Shown in pieces: positions 8,436-18,357 of a stretch of 44,938 nucleotides of DNA. This DNA is from Streptomyces californicus. GTDB lineage: Bacteria; Actinomycetota; Actinomycetes; Streptomycetales; Streptomycetaceae. The stretch's first letter is position 1. Every line of letters begins with the position of its first letter. Position numbers and translations under genes: made by a program. The DNA is taken from NCBI RefSeq assembly GCF_000717645.1, contig NZ_JNZZ01000039.1:1-44938 (forward strand), given 5' to 3'. Under the pieces are notes generated by a model, which made no database searches, had not been told where the DNA came from, and saw nothing but the letters and a program-made list of their open reading frames with translations.

Positions 8436-9512
8436 TCAGAGCGTCGGCACGTCGGCGGTCCCGTCCCCGCCTCCGTTTTCCCCGCCGCACGCCGCCGCCC
8501 AGTGGCACGCCACCTGCGTCTCCGCGCCCCCGTGCAGCACCGGCAGGTCCACCGTCCGGCACGCCTCCGCCACCCCCGCCCGCTCCGCCTCGCCCGAGGC
8601 CAGGATCTGGCAGCGGACGTGGAAACGGCAGCCGGACGGGACGTTGGAGGGGTCCGGCGGCTCCCCGGCCAGCACCACCGGCTCGCCCTCCGCCTCGGGA
8701 AGGACGGACAGCAGGGCCCGGGTGTACGGGTGGCGAGGGGCCGTCAGCAACTGCTCGACCGGGCCCGTCTCGACGATCCGGCCCAGGTACATGACCGCCA
8801 CCCGGTCCGCGATGTTCCAGGCCAGCCCCAGATCATGGGTGACCACCAGCGCCGAGAGCCCCAGCTCGTCCCGCAGCCGCAGCAGCAGGGCCAGGATCTC
8901 GCCCCGTACCGACGCGTCCAGCGACGCCACCGGCTCGTCCGCCACGATCAGCTCCGGCTCCAGCACCAGCGCCCCGGCGATCACCACGCGCTGACGCTGT
9001 CCGCCCGACAACTCGTGCGGGTAGCGCAGGAAGAACCGTTCCGGCGGACGCAGCCCGGCCCGTGACAGGGCGTCGGAGACGGCCGCCCGCTCGTCCCCGG
9101 CGTACCCGTGGATGCGCAGCCCCTCCGCCACCGCCTCGTACACCGTGTGCCGGGGGTTCAGCGAGCCGCTCGGGTCCTGGAGGACGAGCTGGACCCGTTT
9201 GCGGTACGCCTTCAGCGCCCGGCCCCCGTAGTCCAGCGGCTCACCGCCGAAGGTGACCCGGCCGGATGAGGGCGGGACCAGGCCGAGCAGCGACCGGGCC
9301 AGCGTCGTCTTGCCGCAGCCCGACTCGCCGACCAGCGCCACGATCTCGCCGGGCCGGATGTCGAGGTCCACGCCGTCCACCGCGCGGGCGGTCGCCGCCC
9401 CGCGCCGGCCGGGGAACGCGACCTTCAGCGTCTGCGCGCTGAGCAGCGGCGCGGCGGCGGACCGGGGCGGGCCGGGGGGAGAGGCCGCGCCGACCGGAGG
9501 GGTGGTGCTCAT
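8436..9512 (-). CDS. Peptide/nickel-type ABC importer, ATP-binding subunit (DppF/OppF-like)
   Basis: A 358-aa cytoplasmic ATPase. It shows Walker [10 protein letters not shown], signature LSGGQRQRV, Walker B LIVADEP, the H-loop VVTHDLG, and the C-terminal oligopeptide domain [10 protein letters not shown]. It is the last gene of the five-gene unit. The ATG at 9512 overlaps the upstream ATPase stop as ATGA; the longer upstream frame is a shadow of the other ATPase gene. With its partner it should power uptake of a peptide or similar solute. Confidence 0.9.
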   Translation of the reverse strand: MSTTPPVGAASPPGPPRSAAAPLLSAQTLKVAFPGRRGAATARAVDGVDLDIRPGEIVALVGESGCGKTTLARSLLGLVPPSSGRVTFGGEPLDYGGRALKAYRKRVQLVLQDPSGSLNPRHTVYEAVAEGLRIHGYAGDERAAVSDALSRAGLRPPERFFLRYPHELSGGQRQRVVIAGALVLEPELIVADEPVASLDASVRGEILALLLRLRDELGLSALVVTHDLGLAWNIADRVAVMYLGRIVETGPVEQLLTAPRHPYTRALLSVLPEAEGEPVVLAGEPPDPSNVPSGCRFHVRCQILASGEAERAGVAEACRTVDLPVLHGGAETQVACHWAAACGGENGGGDGTADVPTL

Positions 9513-10597
9513 GCGGTGCTCCTCGTGTCGTCGGCCCGCCACGGGGCCGGGCCCTCGGGCGCCTCGTCCACCCGTACGCACGCCGCCCGGCGCTCCGGCC
9601 CGGCGGCCCGCAGCTCCTGGTCCTCGGTGGCGCACCGGTCGAGCGCCACCGGACAGCGCGGATGGAAGGTGCAGCCGCCCGGCAGGGCCGCCGGGTCCGG
9701 CGGATCGCCAGGCAGACCGCGCGGGGCGTGCCGGGAGGCGGGGTCCCCGATCCTCGGGAACGCGGCGGAGAGCGCCCTGCCGTATGGGTGGCGGGCGTCC
9801 GCGTACACCCGCCGCGCCGGGCCCTCCTCGACGACCCGGCCCGCGTACATCACCGCGAGCCGGTCGCAGGTGTCCGCGAGCACCGCGAGATCGTGGCTGA
9901 TCATGATCAGGCCGACGTTCTGGTCGGCGACCAACTGCTCGATCAGCCGCAGGATCTGCGCCTGGATCATCACGTCCAGCGCGGTCGTCGGCTCGTCCGC
10001 GACGATCAGCCGCGGATCGCAGGCCAGCGCCATCGCGATCATCACGCGCTGCCGCTGACCGCCCGACAGCTCGTGCGGATACGCCTGCGCGCGGGCGGCG
10101 GGCAGCCCCACCTGTTCCAGCAGCTCGCCGGCGCGCCGCCGGGCGGCCGCCGGGGTGGCCCGGCTGTGCAGCAGAATCGGTTCGGCGATCTGGTCGCCGA
10201 CCCGGTGCACCGCGTTCAGGGAGTGCATCGCGCCCTGGAAGACGATCGACGCCCCCGCCCAGCGGACCGCCCGCAGCCGTCCCCACTTCATGGTCAGGAC
10301 GTCCTCGCCGTCGAGCAGGATCTCGCCGGACAGCTTCGCCGTCGCGGGCAGCAGCCGCAGCAGCGCGAGGGCCAGCGTCGACTTCCCGCAGCCGGACTCC
10401 CCGGCGATGCCGAGCTTCTGCCCGGCCTCGACCCGCAGGTCGACCCCCCGTACGGCGGGGACGGCGCCGGCCCCGCCGCCGTAGGTGACGGTCAGGTCCC
10501 GTACCTCCAGCAGCGGCGGTTCGCCGGTCGGCCGGGTCGCTCCGAGCGCTCCGGACGGATGCGGGTCCGGTGTGCCGGTCGTGGTCGTGGCGGTCAA
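9509..10597 (-). CDS. Peptide/nickel-type ABC importer, ATP-binding subunit (DppD/OppD-like)
   Basis: A 362-aa protein with Walker [10 protein letters not shown], signature LSGGQRQRV, Walker [14 protein letters not shown]-loop MISHDLA and the C-terminal GCTFHPRC cluster. I place the start at TTG 10597 because it overlaps the permease stop codon as TTGA, matching the 4-base overlaps elsewhere in this operon. No ATG or GTG lies in frame between that point and the ATPase domain. The upstream extension of the frame is antiparallel nonsense. Confidence 0.88.
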   Translation of the reverse strand: MTATTTTGTPDPHPSGALGATRPTGEPPLLEVRDLTVTYGGGAGAVPAVRGVDLRVEAGQKLGIAGESGCGKSTLALALLRLLPATAKLSGEILLDGEDVLTMKWGRLRAVRWAGASIVFQGAMHSLNAVHRVGDQIAEPILLHSRATPAAARRRAGELLEQVGLPAARAQAYPHELSGGQRQRVMIAMALACDPRLIVADEPTTALDVMIQAQILRLIEQLVADQNVGLIMISHDLAVLADTCDRLAVMYAGRVVEEGPARRVYADARHPYGRALSAAFPRIGDPASRHAPRGLPGDPPDPAALPGGCTFHPRCPVALDRCATEDQELRAAGPERRAACVRVDEAPEGPAPWRADDTRSTA

Positions 10598-11571
10598 CGG
10601 GACACCCCCAGCTTGGGGTTGAGCACGGACTCGATGGCGCGGCCGCAGAGCGTGAACGCGAGGGCGACCACCGCGATGGCGAGTCCGGGCGGGGCGAGGT
10701 ACCACCAGTTGCCGGAGCTGACCGCGCCGGCCTCCCGGGCGTCCTGGAGCAGCCCGCCCCAGGAGACGATCGTGGGATCGCTGAGCCCGAGGAAGGCGAG
10801 GGTCGCCTCGGTGAGGATGGCGGTGGAGATCACGAGCGTGGTCTGCGCGAGCACCAGCGGCATCACGTTGGGCAGGACGTGGCGGGACATGATGTGCCCG
10901 TGCCCGCCCCCGAGCGCCCGGGAGCGTTCGATGTACGGGCGCGACTCGACGGACAGCGTCTGGGCGCGGACCAGGCGGGCGGTGGTCGGCCAGGTCGTCA
11001 CGCCGATCGCCAGGATCGTCGTCCAGACCGACCGGGACAGGACCGTGGCCAGCGCGATCGCCAGCACCAGGGTCGGCATCACCAGGAACCAGTCCGTCAC
11101 CCGCATGACGACGGTGGCGTACCAGCCCTTGAAGTGCCCGGCGGTGATCCCGACCAGCGTGCCGATGGCCACGGACAGGAAGGCCGCGAGCAGTCCCACG
11201 GTCAGCGAGACCCGGGTGCCCCACAGCATCAGGGCGAGCAGACTGCGCCCGAACTGGTCGGTGCCGAGCGGGAACTCGCCGCTGGGCGCCTCCATCGGGC
11301 CGCCCGGCGCGTCGGTCACGCTCTGCGAACCGGCCCCCACCAGCAGCGGGGCGGTCAGCGCCAGCAGGGCGATCACCGCGAGCACGGCGAGGCCGACGAG
11401 ACCGGCCCGGTGTGTGCGGTACTGCTGCCAGAAGCGGACCACGGCCTGCCGCCGCCGGGCCCGGGTCAGCGCGCGAGGGCTCGGGGCGGGGGCCGCCTTC
11501 CCGGGACCGCCGGACGGCTTGCCCAGCTCCGGCTCGCGCGGTTCGGAGGGCTTCTCCATCGACGTCGTCAT
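10594..11571 (-). CDS. Peptide/nickel-type ABC importer, permease (DppC/OppC-like)
   Basis: A 325-aa membrane protein. An N-terminal cytoplasmic tail of about 50 residues is followed by the first helix (AGLVGLAVLAVIALLALTAPL), the OppC-type segment FPLGTDQFGRSLLA, further helices, and the EAA coupling loop RSRALGGGHGHIMSRHVLPN that contacts the ATPases. The ATG overlaps the preceding permease stop as ATGA. Confidence 0.9.
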   Translation of the reverse strand: MTTSMEKPSEPREPELGKPSGGPGKAAPAPSPRALTRARRRQAVVRFWQQYRTHRAGLVGLAVLAVIALLALTAPLLVGAGSQSVTDAPGGPMEAPSGEFPLGTDQFGRSLLALMLWGTRVSLTVGLLAAFLSVAIGTLVGITAGHFKGWYATVVMRVTDWFLVMPTLVLAIALATVLSRSVWTTILAIGVTTWPTTARLVRAQTLSVESRPYIERSRALGGGHGHIMSRHVLPNVMPLVLAQTTLVISTAILTEATLAFLGLSDPTIVSWGGLLQDAREAGAVSSGNWWYLAPPGLAIAVVALAFTLCGRAIESVLNPKLGVSR

Positions 11572-12659
11572 CGGCCCACCCGGGGATCGAGGAGCGGATA
11601 GATCACATCGGCGAGGGTGTTCATCAGGATCACCGCGGAGGCGAACACGAAGAACAGCGCCTGCACCAACGGCAGGTCGGGCACGCTCAGCGCCTGGTAG
11701 AACAGGCCGCCGAGGCCCGGCCAGGAGAAGACCGTCTCCACCAGGATGGCCCCGGCCACCGTCGTGCCGAGGTTCACGAAGAGCAGCGTCACGGTCGGCA
11801 GCATCGCGTTCGGCACGGCGTGCTTACGGCGGACCAGGTCGTCGCGCAGCCCCTTGGCGCGGGCCGTCGTCAGATAGTCGCCGCCCATCTCGTCCAGCAG
11901 CGACGAGCGCATCACCAGCAGCGTGCGCGCGTACTCCACGGCGACCAGCGTGACGACGGGCAGCACCATGTGGTGGGCGATGTCCAGCACCCGGTCGAAG
12001 CCCGCGGTGTCCCCGGACTCCATGCCGCCGGTCGGGAAGAGCCCCGGGATCGGGCCGACGCCCACCGACAGGGTGATGATGAGCAGCAGACCGAGCCAGA
12101 ACGAGGGCACCGAGTACAGCGTCAGCGCGAGCGCGGTGTTGGCCCGGTCACCGGCAGAACCGTTACGCCAGGCGGAGCGGGCGCCCAGCCAGATGCCGAG
12201 CAGGGTGTAGATCACGAAGGCGGTGCCGGTCAGCAGCAGAGTGGCCGGCAGCGCCTCGGCGATCTTGTCGACGACCGGGGCGCGGAACTGGTACGACGTA
12301 CCGAAGTCGCCGGTCAGCGCCTTGCCGCAGTACTGCGTGAACTGCTGCCACAGCGGCAGGTCGAGCCCGAACTCACGGCGCATCGCCGCGATCTGCTCGG
12401 TCGACACCTGACGGCCGCCGGTCATCTGCTTGACCGGGTCGCCGGGGATCAGCCGGAAGAGGAAGAAGCTGGTGACGAGGACGGCGAAGAGGGAGACGGC
12501 CGCCCCGGCGAGCTTGCCCGCCGCGTAGCGGGCGTATCCGGCGGCGGAGCGCGAGCGCGGGGAGCGGGCCGACGGCCCGGCCGGAGCCGGACCGCCGGAT
12601 GCGGCGCTCTCCACGCCCGCCGCGCCCTTCACCAGGGCGGGGGTGCTTTCTGAGCTCAT
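11568..12659 (-). CDS. Peptide/nickel-type ABC importer, permease (DppB/OppB-like)
   Basis: A 363-aa permease, slightly long because of a Ser/Pro/Ala-rich N-terminal tail of about 45 residues. The first helix (LAGAAVSLFAVLVTSFFLFR) is followed by LIPGDPVKQMTGG, the classic OppB periplasmic segment. The EAA loop reads TTARAKGLRDDLVRRKHAVPN. It starts 3 bases after the binding-protein stop codon. Confidence 0.9.
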   Translation of the reverse strand: MSSESTPALVKGAAGVESAASGGPAPAGPSARSPRSRSAAGYARYAAGKLAGAAVSLFAVLVTSFFLFRLIPGDPVKQMTGGRQVSTEQIAAMRREFGLDLPLWQQFTQYCGKALTGDFGTSYQFRAPVVDKIAEALPATLLLTGTAFVIYTLLGIWLGARSAWRNGSAGDRANTALALTLYSVPSFWLGLLLIITLSVGVGPIPGLFPTGGMESGDTAGFDRVLDIAHHMVLPVVTLVAVEYARTLLVMRSSLLDEMGGDYLTTARAKGLRDDLVRRKHAVPNAMLPTVTLLFVNLGTTVAGAILVETVFSWPGLGGLFYQALSVPDLPLVQALFFVFASAVILMNTLADVIYPLLDPRVGR

Positions 12660-12662
12660 GGG

Positions 12663-14540
12663 CTATTCACGGTCTTCCGCGGTGGAGCGGCGACGCATGG
12701 CGAACAGGAGTCCGCCACCGGCGAGGACGACGACGGCGATCCCGATCCCGACGAGCACCCCGGTGGAGGAGGAGCCGGAGTCGGAGGAACCGGACGAGGA
12801 GGCCCCGGCGGCCGGGACCGCCGACCACCAGCTCCAGTAGCCGTCCTGGCCGTAGATGTTGCCCGCGGCCGACGGCATGGTGGTGATGGACGCGATGTGG
12901 TCGGTGCGGTACGCCTCGACGGCATTCGGGTACGCCATGACGTTCATGTACCCGGTGTCGTACAGCCGCGACTCCAGTTGCTTGACCAGATCCGCCCGCT
13001 TGGCGGGGTCGTACTCCGCCAGTTGCTTCTTGTAGAGCTCGTCGTACCGCTTGTCGCAGATGAAGTTGTCGGTCGCCGCCGTCTCCTTCGCCTTGGCCGG
13101 CAGGGCGGCGCAGGTGTGGATGGAGAGGACGAAGTCGGGGTCCGGGTTGACGGACCAGCCGTCGAAGGCGAGGTCGTACTCACCGGCGTACCAGGGGTCG
13201 GAAACGTTGTCGAGGCAGTCGACCTTCAGCCCGATGCCCTGGTCGCCCCACCATTCCTGGAGGTACTTGCCGATCGCCTTGTCGTTGGGGTCGGTGGCGT
13301 GGCAGAGGATGCGGAAGTCGAGCGGCTTGCCGTCCTTGCCGACGCGCTTGCCCGCGCTGTTCTTCCGGTACCCGGCCTCGTCCAGCAGGGCCGACGCCTT
13401 CGCCGGGTCGTGGGCGAGCTTCTGGCCGTCCGAGGGCTTCCAGAAGTAGTCCCCGAAGCGCGGCGGGATGTAGCCCTCGCCCTCGACGGCGTGGCCCTGG
13501 AAGACCTTGTCGATGATGGTCTTGCGGTCGACCGCCATGAACAGGGCGTGCCGCACCTTCTGGTCGAGCAGCGCCGGGTGCCCGTCGCCGAACTTCTGCC
13601 CGTCCTTGGTGCGGGCCCCGGGGTTGACGGCGAGCGCGAAGAAGCGGCGGCCCGGGGCGTCGTTCACCTTGATGTCGGGGGCGTTCTCCAGCGAGGCTGA
13701 CTGCGCGGGCGTCAGGCTGGGGCTGCCCGCGACGAAGGAGACCTCACCCTTGCGCAGGGCGGCCACGGCCGCGTCCTGGTCCTTGTAGTAGCGGAAGACC
13801 AGCTCGTCGAACTTGGGCGAGCCGCGCCAGAAGTCCTTGTTGGCCTTGAGCTTCACGTAGCTGTCGACCTTGTAGTCCGTCAGGATGAACGGACCGTTCC
13901 CCACGATGGGGAAGTCCTTGTCGTTGTTGAACTTCGAGAAGTCGCCGGCCTTCTCCCAGATGTGCTTTGGCACGATCGGCACGTCGAGCGCGGTCATCGT
14001 GGCCTGCGGTTTCTTGAGCTTGATGACCAGCTTGTCCTTGCTGGGAGCGGTCACCTCCTCGAAGTTGCCGACGAAGCTGCCGTTGGAGGTCGCGGCGCCC
14101 TCGTCGGTCATCATCGTGTTGAACGTCCAGGCCGCGTCCTCGGCGGTGGCCTGCCGCCCGTCGGACCATGTCGAGTCCGACCGGATCGTGTACGTCCACG
14201 TCAGCTTGTCCGCGGAGGGCTCCCACGCGGTGGCCAGACCCGGGATCGCCTTGTTGTCCTTGGCGTCGTAGTTGGTCAGGTAGTCGTACATGAGCCGGTG
14301 GATGCTCGTGCTGACCAGCCGCTGCGCGAGGAAGGGGCTGAGCGAGTCGACGCTCTGCGCGACGGCGACCGTGAGCGTCGTCGTTCCGTCGTCGGCCCGG
14401 GCCTCGGTAGGGGCGGGCGCGAGCGGATTGCCCGGGACGACGGACCCGGCGGCGAGCGCCAGGGCGGCCGCGCCGGAGGCCAGCAGGAGGCGCAGGCGCC
14501 GGCGTGGCCGGAGGGAGCGGTGGGGAACTCTTGTGACCAT
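12663..14540 (-). CDS. ABC importer substrate-binding protein (SBP family 5) with C-terminal membrane anchor
   Basis: A 625-aa extracytoplasmic binding protein. An Arg-rich N-region and hydrophobic core (LLLASGAAALALAAGSVV) form a signal peptide with likely cleavage after EARA. There is no lipobox cysteine. Family-5 features include AVAQSVDSLSPFLAQR, GLATAWEPSADKLTWTY and DGRQATAEDAAWTFN. After the binding domain comes a Ser/Gly linker of about 15 residues, a hydrophobic helix (GVLVGIGIAVVVLAGGGLLF) and a stop-transfer MRRR, so the protein is tethered by its C-terminus. GAGG lies 9 bases before the ATG, and a promoter is visible about 70-100 bases upstream. The substrate is probably oligopeptides; this cannot be decided from sequence. 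Confidence 0.9.
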   Translation of the reverse strand: MVTRVPHRSLRPRRRLRLLLASGAAALALAAGSVVPGNPLAPAPTEARADDGTTTLTVAVAQSVDSLSPFLAQRLVSTSIHRLMYDYLTNYDAKDNKAIPGLATAWEPSADKLTWTYTIRSDSTWSDGRQATAEDAAWTFNTMMTDEGAATSNGSFVGNFEEVTAPSKDKLVIKLKKPQATMTALDVPIVPKHIWEKAGDFSKFNNDKDFPIVGNGPFILTDYKVDSYVKLKANKDFWRGSPKFDELVFRYYKDQDAAVAALRKGEVSFVAGSPSLTPAQSASLENAPDIKVNDAPGRRFFALAVNPGARTKDGQKFGDGHPALLDQKVRHALFMAVDRKTIIDKVFQGHAVEGEGYIPPRFGDYFWKPSDGQKLAHDPAKASALLDEAGYRKNSAGKRVGKDGKPLDFRILCHATDPNDKAIGKYLQEWWGDQGIGLKVDCLDNVSDPWYAGEYDLAFDGWSVNPDPDFVLSIHTCAALPAKAKETAATDNFICDKRYDELYKKQLAEYDPAKRADLVKQLESRLYDTGYMNVMAYPNAVEAYRTDHIASITTMPSAAGNIYGQDGYWSWWSAVPAAGASSSGSSDSGSSSTGVLVGIGIAVVVLAGGGLLFAMRRRSTAEDRE

Positions 14541-14612
14541 GGACGGGGACCTCGCGTCATCACTCGCTGGAGAAGGCGGGTTGATCTCTGGTTCGCCATT
14601 TGGTGAAGCGAA

Positions 14613-14642
14613 GGTCTACCAGCGGGGGTCGAGGGTCGTCAA
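14613..14642 (-). promoter_or_regulatory. Promoter of the ABC importer operon
   Basis: Reading the minus strand, TTGACG (14642-14637), 18 bases, then TAGACC (14618-14613) is a good housekeeping-sigma promoter. The predicted start leaves a leader of about 65-70 bases before the binding-protein ATG. A second TTGACA (14653-14648) lies just upstream. Confidence 0.6.
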
Positions 14643-14680
14643 CGGTCTGTCAAACCGCGTGTGGGCTGCGGGAATGCGGA

Positions 14681-14712
14681 AGGGCTCGCACCGCGTGAGC
14701 GATGCGAGCCCT
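14681..14712 (-). terminator. Terminator after the MinD/EspI-like ATPase gene
   Basis: AGGGCTCGCA (14681-14690) pairs perfectly with TGCGAGCCCT (14703-14712), with a 12-base loop. On the minus strand it is followed by TTCC and lies 40 bases past the stop of the ATPase gene, separating the ESX unit from the ABC importer promoter. Confidence 0.75.
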
Positions 14713-14752
14713 CATTGGTCTACACCTCTTCGGCCGGGTCCCCGGCCTGCCG

Positions 14753-17700
14753 CTACCCCTGCTGAGGGGGCGCCGGCGGCTGCTGAGGGGGCGTCTGCCG
14801 CTGTCCGGCGGGCGGCACCGGGCCCCGGGGATCGGCCCCGCCTGCGGGGTCGCCCTGGCCGTCCGGCTGCTGCGGCTGACCCTGCTGCGGCACTGCGGCC
14901 CCGGGCGCACCGGGTCCCGCCTGCGGGGGCGGCGTCCCGGGCCACCCCTGCTGCGGTCCGCCCGGCGCGGGCTGCGGCGGGTAGGGGGCCTGGGGCGCGC
15001 CCGGCTGACCGGGTGCCGGATATCCCCCGTACGGCGGCTGTCCGCCGTAGGGCTGCTGTCCCGCGTACGGCTGCTGCGCCTGGTGCGGCTGCCCGGGGTG
15101 CTGCGGCTGGGGGGCCTGCGGCGGGTACGGCTGTCCGGGGGCCGGCTGCTGCGGGGCGTAGGGGAGCTGGGCGGGGGAGTGCTGGCCGGGGTGGCCCGGC
15201 TGCGGCTGGACCTGGCCGTGGGGCTGCTGGCCGTGGGGTTGCTGGCCGGGGTGGCCGGGGGCCTGCCCGCCGTACGGAGCCGGGCCCGGCTGCTGCTGCC
15301 CCGGGTGCCCCGGCTGCCCGGGCTGGTTCGGGTACGGCTGACCGGGGACGGGTCCGCCGGGCTGGTTCGGGTACGGCTGACCGGGGACGTGCCCGCCGGG
15401 GTGGCCGGGGGCTTGCTGGCCGGGCGTCGGGTAGCCCTGCTGTCCGGGCATCGGCGGGGCGAACTGCGGCGGCGGGTTCTGACCGTCCGCCGTCCACAGC
15501 CCCTGCTGCTGCTGGGCCCGCGCGAAGTCCTCGGCCACCAGTGCCGAGAGGTTGAAGTACGCCTCCCGGGTCTTGGGCCGCATCATGTCGAGATCGACCT
15601 CGGCGCCGGCCGCCAGGTGCTCGTCGAACGGCACCACGACGACTCCGCGGCAGCGCGTCTCGAAGTGCTGGACGATGTCGTCCACCTTGATCATCTTGCC
15701 GGTCTCGCGGACCCCCGAGATGACGGTGAGCGACCGCTGCACCAGATCGGCGTAGCCGTGCGCCGAGAGCCAGTCCAGGGTCGTCGAGGCGCTGGACGCG
15801 CCGTCGACCGAGGGCGTGGAGATGATGATCAGCTGGTCGGCGAGGTCCAGCACTCCGCGCATCGCGCTGTAGAGGAGCCCGGTGCCCGAGTCGGTGAGGA
15901 TGATCGGGTACTGCTTGCCGAGCACGTCGATCGCGCGCCGGTAGTCCTCGTCGTTGAAGGTGGTGGAGACCGCCGGGTCCACGTCGTTGGCGATGATCTC
16001 CAGACCGGAGGGCGCCTGCGAGGTGAACCGGCGGATGTCCATGTACGAGTTGAGGTACGGGATCGCCTGGACCAGGTCGCGGATGGTCGCCCCGGTCTCG
16101 CGCCGCACCCGGCGGCCCAGCGTGCCGGCGTCCGGGTTGGCGTCGATGGCGAGGATCTTGTCCTGCCGCTCGGTGGCCAGCGTCGAACCCAGCGCGGTGG
16201 TCGTGGTCGTCTTGCCCACGCCTCCCTTGAGACTGATGACGGCGATCCGGTAGCAGGACAGCACCGGGGTGCGGATCAGCTCCAGCTTGCGCAGCCGCTC
16301 GGCCTCCTCCTTCTTCCCGCCCAGCTTGAACCGGGAGGCGGCGGAGGGGTTGCGGCTGCTCCGGGCCTTCTGCTTGCCGCGCACGAGCCGGTCGGAGGAG
16401 AGCTCGACGGCCGCCGTGTACCCGAGCGGGGCGCCGGGCACCGACCGCGCGCGCTGGTCGTGCGCGACGGGGGTGGGCCACGCGCCGCCCGCACGCGGGT
16501 CCGCGGGCTGCTGGGGCTGACCCTGCGGCTGGGCCTGCTGTCCGTACGGCTCCGGCTGCTGCGGGGCGACGGGGGCGGGGAGGTTCGGGGCACCGCCCTG
16601 CGGCGGGAGGGCCGCGTGCGGGGCGTCGGGCGCCTGACCGGGCAGGGGCTGCTGCGCGGGCACGGGCTGACCTTGATCGGGCCGGCCCGGGTGGCCATGG
16701 GCGGGCTGGCCCGGGTGGCCCTGGATGGGATGGCCCGGCTGGTCCTGGCCCGGCTGGGGGAAGCCGTAGCCGCCCTGCTGCGGGAAGCCGTAGCCCCCCG
16801 CGCCCTGGGGCGCCTGGGCCGGCAGCGGTGCGCCGGAGCCGGGCTGTCCCGGGAACGGCTGCTGGTGGTGCGGCGGCTGAGACCCGTGGGGCGCCTGAGG
16901 CGCCTGGGCCGCCTGCGGGAAGCCGTAGCCGCCGGGGGTCTGGTCGGCCGGGGCCGCGCCAGGCCACTGCGCCGCCGGCTGCGGGGCGGAGGGCGCCGGG
17001 GCGGCCGGCTGGAAGGCGGGCGGCAGCGGCGGAAGCGCGCCGCCCTGCGCGGGCGGCGACCACGGCACCGGTGCGGCGGCGGCCTGCGGGGCGTCCTGCG
17101 GAGCGTCCTGCGGAGCCGCGTCCTGGGGGCCCGCGTCCTGGGGGCCCGCGTCCTGGGGGCCCGCGTCCTGCGGCTCCGCGGCGGAAGCGGTGCCGGACGC
17201 GCCGTCGCGACCCGGGGCGTCGTCGTCGCCCGCGCCGGAGGCCGTACCGTCGCGCTCGGCGTCCGCCGGGCCCGCGTCCGTACGGGCATCAGTGCCCGCG
17301 TCCGTACGGGAGTCGTCCGCGGCGTCCGTGGCAGGCGAGGGGGACGGCTCGGGGGTCGCGTCCTCGGGGCCCGTACCGGAAGCGGTGGCACCGGTTTCCC
17401 GGTCGCCCCGGTCCCCGGCCCCGGACGAGTCCTCGGCGCCGGGACCGGCGACGGCGGCCGCCCCGGAACCGGCGGTCGTGTCCGGGCCCGTGGCCGGCCC
17501 GGAAGCGGAGTCCCCGGACGAACCCGCGGCGGGACCCTGGTCGGCGGAGTCCGCCGCCTCGCGCTCCGCGATCTCCCGCTTGAGCGCGGCGGGAGAGAAC
17601 CGCATCGTCGCGCCGCTCTCCACATCGCCACCGCCGAACGCGCCGGTGTCCGCGCTTCCGGCGGCCGATGCCGGGGGAGACCCCGGAGCCGCCGGAGCTT

Positions 17701-18052
17701 CCGGGGTTCCCGGAGCCGAGGCCGCCGCAGGCCGGTCGGGCGTCGCGGAGGGCCCCGGCGTCACGGGGCCGGTGGGCGGCGCGGGCGACGGCGGTGCGGG
17801 CGCCCAGGCGGGGTCGAATCCGCCGGGCGTCGGCGGCAGTTCGGGCGAGGCCAGCGGCGCCCCGACCGGCGGCGGGGGCGCCAGATGCGAGCCCGCCCCA
17901 CCGGACGAGTCCCCCGCCGCGTTCTGCGTGTACCAGGCCGGAGGGGTGTAGTCGATGGTGAACTCACCCGTCATCTCGGCGGGATCCGCGTCGGACGACT
18001 CGTCGACGGGCAGGTCCCATCCGCCGCGGATCTCGTCCCGATCGCCGTTCAC
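14753..18052 (-). CDS. MinD/ParA-like ATPase with long Pro/Gln/Gly-rich arms, ESX-associated (EspI-like)
   Basis: A 1099-aa protein. Residues 1-560 are acidic, then Pro/Ala/Gln-rich and probably disordered, with pentapeptide QDAGP repeats near 300. Residues 600-860 form a deviant-Walker ATPase: [16 protein letters not shown], with K609 and K614, then [13 protein letters not shown] and [10 protein letters not shown]. The last 230 residues are Pro/Gly/Gln repeats ([15 protein letters not shown]). The layout matches the ESX-1 EspI type: proline-rich arm plus MinD-like domain. It likely regulates or positions the secretion machine. The GTG start follows AGGAGG by 4 bases; a later ATG (MTGEFTIDY) is an alternative. 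It is the last gene of the reverse-strand eccE-bldB unit. Confidence 0.85.
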   Translation of the reverse strand: MNGDRDEIRGGWDLPVDESSDADPAEMTGEFTIDYTPPAWYTQNAAGDSSGGAGSHLAPPPPVGAPLASPELPPTPGGFDPAWAPAPPSPAPPTGPVTPGPSATPDRPAAASAPGTPEAPAAPGSPPASAAGSADTGAFGGGDVESGATMRFSPAALKREIAEREAADSADQGPAAGSSGDSASGPATGPDTTAGSGAAAVAGPGAEDSSGAGDRGDRETGATASGTGPEDATPEPSPSPATDAADDSRTDAGTDARTDAGPADAERDGTASGAGDDDAPGRDGASGTASAAEPQDAGPQDAGPQDAGPQDAAPQDAPQDAPQAAAAPVPWSPPAQGGALPPLPPAFQPAAPAPSAPQPAAQWPGAAPADQTPGGYGFPQAAQAPQAPHGSQPPHHQQPFPGQPGSGAPLPAQAPQGAGGYGFPQQGGYGFPQPGQDQPGHPIQGHPGQPAHGHPGRPDQGQPVPAQQPLPGQAPDAPHAALPPQGGAPNLPAPVAPQQPEPYGQQAQPQGQPQQPADPRAGGAWPTPVAHDQRARSVPGAPLGYTAAVELSSDRLVRGKQKARSSRNPSAASRFKLGGKKEEAERLRKLELIRTPVLSCYRIAVISLKGGVGKTTTTTALGSTLATERQDKILAIDANPDAGTLGRRVRRETGATIRDLVQAIPYLNSYMDIRRFTSQAPSGLEIIANDVDPAVSTTFNDEDYRRAIDVLGKQYPIILTDSGTGLLYSAMRGVLDLADQLIIISTPSVDGASSASTTLDWLSAHGYADLVQRSLTVISGVRETGKMIKVDDIVQHFETRCRGVVVVPFDEHLAAGAEVDLDMMRPKTREAYFNLSALVAEDFARAQQQQGLWTADGQNPPPQFAPPMPGQQGYPTPGQQAPGHPGGHVPGQPYPNQPGGPVPGQPYPNQPGQPGHPGQQQPGPAPYGGQAPGHPGQQPHGQQPHGQVQPQPGHPGQHSPAQLPYAPQQPAPGQPYPPQAPQPQHPGQPHQAQQPYAGQQPYGGQPPYGGYPAPGQPGAPQAPYPPQPAPGGPQQGWPGTPPPQAGPGAPGAAVPQQGQPQQPDGQGDPAGGADPRGPVPPAGQRQTPPQQPPAPPQQG
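15319..15389. repeat. Two 32-bp direct repeats inside the ATPase C-terminal arm
   Basis: The stretch at 15319-15350 recurs at 15358-15389 (39-base period), encoding two copies of a [14 protein letters not shown] unit on the minus strand. Slippage or unequal crossing-over would change the arm length between strains. Confidence 0.8.
17118..17171. repeat. Tandem 15-bp repeats encoding QDAGP units
   Basis: GCGTCCTGGGGGCCC is repeated three times in tandem (17118-17132, 17133-17147, 17148-17162), and a partial fourth copy follows. On the minus strand this gives consecutive QDAGP pentapeptides in the disordered N-terminal arm of the ATPase. Confidence 0.85.
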
Positions 18053-18357
18053 TTTGCCTCCTGGTGTGGTCGAGCACCCTTGTGCCGTGGTGGGTGGGGG
18101 CGACCGTTCCGGATGTGCCGGTTCGCCCGGCTCTCCCCCTTGCGACGCGCAGCACCTGCACGCAGGTTTCCTCCGCCGCGTCCCACCCACCCTAATCGCC
18201 ATCCGGCGAACTCAGGCAGGGCGTGGTGCACGGCCCGTCCCACCCCGCCGCCCACGGTCACACCCCGGTGAAGCGGGTACGACGGAACGGCGACGGCGAG
18301 ACGGTCGATCCGGCCCGAACCCGCCCAGGACGACGGGGCGAAGCGGCGGGGCCGGGG
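18053..18357 (-). promoter_or_regulatory. bldB-to-ATPase gap with a candidate promoter
   Basis: No gene is visible in this 305-base gap. On the minus strand GATGGCGATTAGGGTG (18203-18188) offers a TAGGGT -10 box about 140 bases before the ATPase GTG. Almost the same sequence occurs upstream of eccD (32214-32228). No good -35 box is seen. A small palindrome ACCTGCGTGCAGGT lies within the predicted leader, and AGGAGG precedes the ATPase start. Confidence 0.4.

Noticed and set aside
9509..11224. 571-aa version of the DppD-like ATPase and the 616-aa version of the DppF-like ATPase
   Set aside because: The extensions overlap upstream genes out of frame and read as Arg/Gly-rich nonsense; overlapped starts TTG 10597 and ATG 9512 fit better.
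14702..18271. 1189-aa forward open frame opposite the MinD-like ATPase
   Set aside because: Composition is Leu/Arg/Gly noise with no domain; the reverse strand holds a clear KGGVGKT ATPase with the expected codon bias.
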